A DNA stretch of 64,000 nt, from assembly GCF_014174495.1 (NCBI RefSeq), contig NZ_JACJHR010000032.1, positions 34,966 to 98,965 of the forward strand, in the 5' to 3' direction. Below are positions 59,692 to 64,000 of the stretch, piece after piece. Under the pieces are notes generated by a model. It was not told where the DNA came from. It did not search any database and worked only from the letters and a program-made list of their open reading frames with translations. Positions within the stretch are counted from its first letter, which is position 1. Every line of letters starts with the position of its first letter. Position numbers and translations under genes: made by a program. This DNA comes from Amycolatopsis echigonensis. GTDB lineage: Bacteria > Actinomycetota > Actinomycetes > Mycobacteriales > Pseudonocardiaceae.

Positions 59692-59991
59692 ATGTCCACG
59701 CCTGTCGCATCCGAACAGACGCAGGTCGATCCACTCGGGGCCGAGCTGGCCGAATCCGACCAGCCTTGGCGGACGATCGTCTGGAACGATCCGGTCAACC
59801 TGATGTCGTACGTGACGTACGTCTTCCAGAAGCTGTTCGGCTACAGCCGGGACCACGCCACGAAGCTCATGCTCGACGTGCACAACAAGGGCAGGGCGAT
59901 CGTGTCGTCGGGTTCGAAGGAGAAGGTGGAGACCGACGTGGCGAAGCTGCACGCCGCGGGCCTGTGGGCGACCATGGAACAGCCCTCGTGA
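59692..59991 (+). CDS. clpS: ATP-dependent Clp protease adaptor ClpS
   Basis: The 99-residue adaptor delivers N-degron substrates to ClpA/ClpC. The conserved WRTIVWNDPVNLMSYVTYVF and YSRDHATKLMLDVHNKGRAIV segments are present. ATG at 59692 was chosen; an in-frame ATG three codons upstream is possible. It is divergent from pncB and overlaps the DUF2017 gene by four bases. Confidence 0.93.
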   Translation: MSTPVASEQTQVDPLGAELAESDQPWRTIVWNDPVNLMSYVTYVFQKLFGYSRDHATKLMLDVHNKGRAIVSSGSKEKVETDVAKLHAAGLWATMEQPS

Positions 59992-60545
59992 AGGCCTGGC
60001 GGCGCAAGGGGGACGCCATTCTCGCCGGGTTCGAACAGCAGGAAGCCGCGGTGCTGCGCGGGCTGGTCGGGCAGCTGGAGGACATGCTCACCGCGCGGGC
60101 CGAGGAGGCCCCGCAGGACGAACTGGCCGAGCTGACCGGCATCCGCACCGGACCCGCCGAATCGCCGGACGACCCGGTGCTGTCGCGGCTGCTGCCGGAC
60201 TTCCACCGGCTCGACCCGGACAACCCGAGCCGCGAGGACCTCGATTCGGCCGCGGCGATGCGTTCGCTGCACGAGCCGGAGCTGCTGGAGAAGAAGGTCG
60301 GCGTCGCGAAGACCGTGCTCGACACGCTGCCGCGCGACGGCGGTTCGGTGAAGCTGACCTTCGAGCAGGCCGACGCCTGGCTCGGCGCGCTGAACGACGT
60401 CCGGCTGGCGCTGGGCACCGCGCTCGACGTCACCGAGGACATGCCCGACGAGCTGCCCGACGACGACCCCCGTGCCCCCCATCTCGGCGTCTACCATTGG
60501 CTCACATGGGTGCAGGAGACGCTGATCCAGGCGCTGACCGGCTGA
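59988..60545 (+). CDS. DUF2017 family protein
   Basis: The 185-residue protein follows clpS in actinobacteria (Rv1332 position) and is helical and acidic; its function is unknown. Recurrent pieces are EQQEAAVLRGLVGQLEDML and the C-terminal DVRLALGTALDVTEDMPDELP and LTWVQETLIQAL. GTG at 59988 overlaps the clpS stop (GTGA). The next gene begins inside its end, so clpS to the peptidase form one unit. Confidence 0.85.
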   Translation: MKAWRRKGDAILAGFEQQEAAVLRGLVGQLEDMLTARAEEAPQDELAELTGIRTGPAESPDDPVLSRLLPDFHRLDPDNPSREDLDSAAAMRSLHEPELLEKKVGVAKTVLDTLPRDGGSVKLTFEQADAWLGALNDVRLALGTALDVTEDMPDELPDDDPRAPHLGVYHWLTWVQETLIQALTG

Positions 60546-61543
60546 CCGGCGGGAAAATCACCGACGTTCCCGGCGTGCTCGTAGGCCATCACCAGCGGCT
60601 GGGCGACGGCTGGGCCAGCGGAACCACTGTCGTGCTCGTGCCGGACGGAGCGACCGGCGCGGTCGATCAGCGCGGCGGCGCGCCCGGCACACGCGAAACC
60701 AACTTGCTGGAGCCGGAAAACCTGGTGCAGCAGGTGAACGCGGTCTGTCTCTCCGGCGGAAGCGCGTACGGGCTCGCGGCGGCGGACGGCGTGATGCGGT
60801 GGCTGTCCGAGCGGAATTTCGGGTTTCCCGTTGGCGCACAACCGTATGAGGTGGTGCCGATCGTGCCCGCGGCGGTGCTGTTCGACCTGCCGCGCAGTGC
60901 GTGGGGCAACCGGCCGGACGCCGATTTCGGTTACGCCGCTTGCGAAGCAGCCGGGGACGCGGTCGCGATGGGCACCGTCGGCGCGGGTTCGGGCGCGGTC
61001 GTCGGCTCGCTCAAGGGCGGCATCGGGACGGCCAGCGAGGTCGTCGGCGAGGTGACGGTCGGCGCGATCGTCGCGGTGAACGCGGCGGGCCAGGCAGTGG
61101 ATTTCGCGACCGGGCGGGCTTTTGCCGCTGATCACGAAGTAGACGGCGAATTCGGCGTCCGCTGGCCGGACCGTCCCGGCGAGGTGCCCGGGCAGCGGAC
61201 CGATCTGAACACCACGATCGGTGTAGTGGCTTGCGATGCGGCGTTGACGAAGGCCGAGGCGCGCCGGTTGACGGTCGCCGCGCAGGACGGGTTGGCGCGC
61301 GCGGTGCGTCCGGCGCACTCGATGTTCGACGGCGACACCGTGTTCGCGCTGGCGACAGGTGCGCGGGAGCTGCCAGGGGAGCCCGGGTCGTTCGCGGCGG
61401 CGGCGCGAGCGGGCGCGCTGGACGCGCTTTGTGCGGCGGCTGCGCGGGTGTTCGCGCGAGCGATGGTGCACGGACTGCTGTCGGCGACTTCAGCGGCTGG
61501 CGTCCCTGCTTACCGGGATGTGTGGCCGGAAGCTTTCGGCTGA
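60506..61543 (+). CDS. P1 (DmpA/S58) family peptidase
   Basis: The ~345-residue protein belongs to the self-cleaving N-terminal-nucleophile S58/P1 peptidase family (L-aminopeptidase/D-esterase). The likely cleavage site is in LNTTIGVVACDA, with T236 or T237 as the nucleophile. Other motifs: GGKITDVPGVLVGHH and NAVCLSGGSAYGLAAADGVMRWL. The ATG at 60506 gives a 40-base overlap with the DUF2017 gene; TTG at 60497 is an alternative. Rv1333 is the counterpart. Confidence 0.88.
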   Translation: MGAGDADPGADRLTGGKITDVPGVLVGHHQRLGDGWASGTTVVLVPDGATGAVDQRGGAPGTRETNLLEPENLVQQVNAVCLSGGSAYGLAAADGVMRWLSERNFGFPVGAQPYEVVPIVPAAVLFDLPRSAWGNRPDADFGYAACEAAGDAVAMGTVGAGSGAVVGSLKGGIGTASEVVGEVTVGAIVAVNAAGQAVDFATGRAFAADHEVDGEFGVRWPDRPGEVPGQRTDLNTTIGVVACDAALTKAEARRLTVAAQDGLARAVRPAHSMFDGDTVFALATGARELPGEPGSFAAAARAGALDALCAAAARVFARAMVHGLLSATSAAGVPAYRDVWPEAFG

Positions 61544-61545
61544 GG

Positions 61546-61917
61546 TCAGAACGGGTCCTGCGGGAGGGCGTCCTCGCTCCGCTCGAGGTCGGCGGCGCGC
61601 ACGGCGGCCACGTACTCGTCCTCGATCTCCAGCACCAGGCCGCCGAACGACACGGTCGCCCCGAGCGACGGATGCAGGTCCACCGGGCCCAGTTCGGTCG
61701 ACCTCGGCAGCTGCGCCCACACCGAGACCGGCTTCCACCGGCGGAAAGCGCTGCAGGCCAGGACCGTCACGTGCCGGTCGGTGACCACGACGACGAAGTT
61801 CCGGTGCGCGGCCATCATCGACACCATCAGCGACGTGGCGGGAAACACGTACTGGACGACGTCGCCCTCGACCAGGAACGAACGGCAGCGTTCGCGGACC
61901 TTCGACGACACCGGCAT
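61546..61917 (-). CDS. Small hypothetical protein
   Basis: The 123-residue protein has a likely PH-like pattern (QYVFPATSLMVSMMAAHRNFVVVVTDRHVTVLACS) and a C-terminal acidic tail. Not recognised. It converges on the P1 peptidase with two bases between stops. A CACAAT hexamer ends six bases before its ATG. Confidence 0.55.
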   Translation of the reverse strand: MPVSSKVRERCRSFLVEGDVVQYVFPATSLMVSMMAAHRNFVVVVTDRHVTVLACSAFRRWKPVSVWAQLPRSTELGPVDLHPSLGATVSFGGLVLEIEDEYVAAVRAADLERSEDALPQDPF

Positions 61918-61963
61918 CCCGCTATTGTGCCCTGACCTGCGGATGAGCGGTAGCTCTCACAGT

Positions 61964-61992
61964 GTGGACTGGTTCGGTCCACGAACTAAGAT
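61964..61992 (+). promoter_or_regulatory. Promoter GTGGAC-N17-TAAGAT for a leaderless mec mRNA
   Basis: Minus-10 TAAGAT (61987-61992) ends six bases before the GTG at 61999; GTGGAC (61964-61969) sits 17 bases upstream. GTGGAC/GTCCAC inverted repeat (61964-61982) overlaps it and may be an operator. Confidence 0.6.
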
Positions 61993-61998
61993 GTCCGT

Positions 61999-62406
61999 GT
62001 GCTCCGGATCCGCCGTGAACTCGTCGACGAGATCGTCGCCCACGCCCGCCGTGACCACCCCGACGAAGCGTGCGGGGTGGTGGCCGGTCCTGCCGGTTCG
62101 GACCGCCCCGAGCGGTTCATCCCGATGCTGAACGCGGCCCGCTCGCCGACGTTCTACGAGTTCGACTCGGGCGACCTGCTCAAGCTTTACCGCGAGATGG
62201 ACGCGAACGACGAGGTCCCGGTGGTCATCTACCACTCGCACACCGCGACCGAGGCCTATCCGTCGCGCACCGACGCGAACATCGCCGCCGAACCCGACGC
62301 GCACTACGTGCTCGTCTCGACCCGAGAGCCCGATTCGCACGAGTTCCGCTCGTACCGGATCGTGGACGCCGAGATCACCGAGGAGCCGGTCGAGATCATC
62401 GACTGA
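61999..62406 (+). CDS. mec: Mec: JAMM/MPN-domain CysO-cysteine hydrolase
   Basis: The 135-residue metalloprotease has the full JAMM site: E23, H79-x-H81, S89 and D92. The mycobacterial counterpart (Rv1334) cuts cysteine from the carrier CysO. The start is a leaderless GTG. The next genes, cysO and cysM, complete the pathway, and this order is conserved. Confidence 0.93.
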   Translation: MLRIRRELVDEIVAHARRDHPDEACGVVAGPAGSDRPERFIPMLNAARSPTFYEFDSGDLLKLYREMDANDEVPVVIYHSHTATEAYPSRTDANIAAEPDAHYVLVSTREPDSHEFRSYRIVDAEITEEPVEIID

Positions 62407-62471
62407 TCCCGGAATAAAGCGCGGCGTCCGATGCGTCAGCGTGTTAGGAACCCACCCGGAGGTAAGAAACC

Positions 62472-62750
62472 ATGGCCGTGACCGTGTCCATCCCGACCAT
62501 CCTGCGCACCCACACCGGCGGCGAGAAGTCCGTCGAGGCGTCGGGCAAGACCGTCCTCGAGATCATCGACGACGTCGAGTCGCGGCACGCCGGGCTGAAG
62601 GCGCGCCTGGTCAAGGAAGAGAAGCTGCACCGCTTCATCAACGTCTACGTCAACGACGAGGACGTGCGCTTCTCCGGCGGGCTCGACGCCGAGGTCAAGG
62701 ACGGCGACACCCTCACCATCCTGCCCGCCGTCGCGGGCGGCGCGCGCTGA
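62472..62750 (+). CDS. cysO: CysO: ubiquitin-like sulfur-carrier protein
   Basis: The 92-residue beta-grasp protein of the ThiS/MoaD family carries sulfur as a thiocarboxylate for cysteine made by CysM. The family end LPAVAGG is followed by two extra residues, AR. The M. tuberculosis protein ends at GG, so this carrier would need trimming (perhaps by Mec) before activation. A GGAGGTAAG site precedes the ATG. Confidence 0.92.
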   Translation: MAVTVSIPTILRTHTGGEKSVEASGKTVLEIIDDVESRHAGLKARLVKEEKLHRFINVYVNDEDVRFSGGLDAEVKDGDTLTILPAVAGGAR

Positions 62751-62754
62751 GCCG

Positions 62755-63705
62755 GTGACTCGCTACGACTCCCTCCTCGACGCCCTCGGCGGCACGCCGC
62801 TGGTCGGGCTGCCGCGGCTGTCCCCGACCGACGAGGTGCGGCTGTGGGCGAAGCTCGAGGACCGCAACCCGACCGGCTCGATCAAGGACCGGCCCGCGCT
62901 GGCCATGATCGAGGCGGCGGAGCGGGACGGCATCCTGCGCCGAGGGTCCACGATCCTCGAACCGACCTCGGGCAACACCGGGATTTCGCTGGCCATGGCC
63001 GCGAAGCTCAAGGGTTACGGCCTGGTGTGCGTGATGCCGGAGAACACGTCGGCCGAACGCAAGCAGCTGCTGCAGGCGTACGGCGCGCGGGTCGTGTTCT
63101 CGCCGGCCGCGGGCGGCTCGAACGAGGCGGTGCGGCGGGCCAAGGAGCTGGCGAAGCAGAATCCGGACTGGGTGATGCTGTACCAGTACGGCAACCCGGC
63201 CAACGCGGACGCGCACTACCGCGGCACCGGGCCTGAGCTGCTGAAGGACCTGCCCACGCTGACGCATTTCGTCGGCGGCCTCGGGACGACCGGGACGCTG
63301 GTGGGAGTGGGCCGGTACCTGCACGAGACCAAGCCGGACGTCCAGGTCATCGCGGCTGAGCCCCGGTACGGCGAGCTGGTCTACGGCTTGCGGAACCTCG
63401 ACGAGGGGTTCGTGCCGGAGCTGTACGACGAAAGTGTGCTCAACGGACGCTATTCGGTGGGGGCGTACGACGCTCTCCGGCGGACGCGGGAGCTGCTGGA
63501 GCACGAGGGCATTTTCGCCGGGATCTCCACGGGTGCGGTGCTGCACGCCGCTCTCGGGGTCGCGGAGAAGGCCGCTGCCCGCGGCGAAAAGGCGGACGTG
63601 GCTTTCGTGGTCGCGGACGCCGGGTGGAAGTATCTGTCGACCGGCGCGTATTCCGGGTCGCTGGACGAAGCGGCAGAACGGCTTGACGGTCAGCTCTGGG
63701 CCTGA
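62755..63705 (+). CDS. cysM: CysM: O-phosphoserine/CysO-thiocarboxylate-dependent cysteine synthase
   Basis: The 316-residue PLP enzyme has K44 in GSIKDRPAL and the SGNTGIS phosphate-binding loop (residues ~71-77). In mycobacteria CysM uses O-phosphoserine with CysO-thiocarboxylate, giving a cysteine route resistant to oxidants. It lies four bases after cysO. serB at 50718 belongs to the same serine/cysteine metabolism. Confidence 0.93.
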   Translation: MTRYDSLLDALGGTPLVGLPRLSPTDEVRLWAKLEDRNPTGSIKDRPALAMIEAAERDGILRRGSTILEPTSGNTGISLAMAAKLKGYGLVCVMPENTSAERKQLLQAYGARVVFSPAAGGSNEAVRRAKELAKQNPDWVMLYQYGNPANADAHYRGTGPELLKDLPTLTHFVGGLGTTGTLVGVGRYLHETKPDVQVIAAEPRYGELVYGLRNLDEGFVPELYDESVLNGRYSVGAYDALRRTRELLEHEGIFAGISTGAVLHAALGVAEKAAARGEKADVAFVVADAGWKYLSTGAYSGSLDEAAERLDGQLWA

Positions 63706-63714
63706 CCTTTGACT

Positions 63715-63769
63715 GTCCGTGAAGGACTCCTTGAGGGAATCAGATTCCCGGAAGGAGTCCTTCACGGAC
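63715..63769. repeat. Palindromic intergenic element, copy 3 of 3
   Basis: 26-bp arms (63715-63740 and 63744-63769) pair at 24 of 26 positions with a 3-nt loop. It follows the cysM stop by nine bases. Confidence 0.85.
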
Positions 63770-63839
63770 CGCGTCCCGGGCCTGAAGTTCAGGGATTTCT
63801 CCCGAGGCCGCCCGCTCGCCCGCGACGTAGCCTGAGGTC

Positions 63840-64000
63840 GTGAGCACACTGCCTCCCTCCCCGCCGACCTCGCCGCCGCCCGCTGCCGGCGGCGACAAGC
63901 CGGTCGACGCCGCGAAGCGCATCCTGCCGGCCCGTCCCAAGGCCGCGGCGTTCGTCGCGCTGGGGTTCGTGGCGGTGCTGTACCTCGTGGAGCTGCTCGA
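63840..64000 (+). CDS. Rhomboid family intramembrane protease (N-terminal part)
   Basis: GTG at 63840 opens a frame running off the window edge (53 codons visible). It begins with a Pro/Ser-rich stretch (MSTLPPSPPTSPPP), then KPVDAAKRILPARPK and a first membrane helix. Identity rests mostly on position: the mycobacterial gene after cysM (Rv1337) encodes a rhomboid-like membrane protein. Confidence 0.6.
   Translation, partial: MSTLPPSPPTSPPPAAGGDKPVDAAKRILPARPKAAAFVALGFVAVLYLVELL

Noticed and set aside
1..64000. tRNA, rRNA, CRISPR array, prophage or intact insertion sequence
   Set aside because: No tRNA-like T-loop context outside genes, no regularly spaced direct repeats of CRISPR type, and no transposase, integrase or phage structural genes were found.

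Overview
The window is about 70% GC, with dense genes, many GTG starts and a gene order strongly reminiscent of mycobacteria. It looks like a chromosomal segment of a high-GC actinomycete, most likely a Pseudonocardiaceae member such as Amycolatopsis. This is inferred from gene content (meaA-type mutase, NucS, CysO/Mec/CysM, a MurA carrying Asp at the fosfomycin position) and from synteny remembered from Mycobacterium tuberculosis. No database search was run.

Left block, 1-13.7 kb: prmC, sua5, wecA, an AtpI-like gene, the full F1Fo ATP synthase operon atpBEFHAGDC, a DUF2550 gene, cobO/pduO (minus strand) and murA. The order matches M. tuberculosis Rv1300-Rv1315. Strong hairpins end the atp operon and murA, and another sits between atpD and atpC.

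Middle block, 13.7-48.5 kb, is mostly accessory metabolism and regulation. A TetR gene with two palindromic operators faces a SnoaL/NmrA/hydrolase operon. A LysE exporter is followed by three tandem copies of a small PH-like membrane gene. Then come meaA, an ehuBCDA-type ABC transporter, a cysteine hydrolase/GlxA regulator pair, an enoyl-CoA hydratase, a NUDIX hydrolase and nucS. Further on are a flavodoxin/TetR pair, a sodium:solute symporter with a small partner, a lipoprotein, PTS-type dihydroxyacetone kinase dhaKLM (DhaM fused to HPr) and a double-length 3-hydroxyacyl-CoA dehydrogenase. An Lrp/methionine gamma-lyase pair, a phosphodiesterase, a CGNR/MFS pair and assorted hydrolase, acetyltransferase and kinase genes complete the block.

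Right block, 48.5-64 kb: ctaD, serB and a PTH2-domain gene, OsmC, a tandem-repeat spacer, dinG, bioY, pncA/pncB, clpS, a DUF2017 gene, a P1-family peptidase, the mec-cysO-cysM cysteine pathway and the start of a rhomboid gene. From dinG onward the order again follows M. tuberculosis (Rv1329c-Rv1337).

Non-coding signals are the most distinctive part. They include three copies of a 49-67 bp palindromic element, a 13-bp palindrome (GTCCAYTGTGGAC) recurring about every 5-12 kb mostly inside genes, and two DosR/DevR-like boxes upstream of atpB. The same operator-over-minus-10 arrangement is found at meaA and the 3-hydroxyacyl-CoA dehydrogenase. Many genes appear leaderless, with a minus-10 hexamer 6-7 nt before the start codon. 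No tRNA, rRNA, CRISPR array, intact insertion sequence or phage genes were seen.
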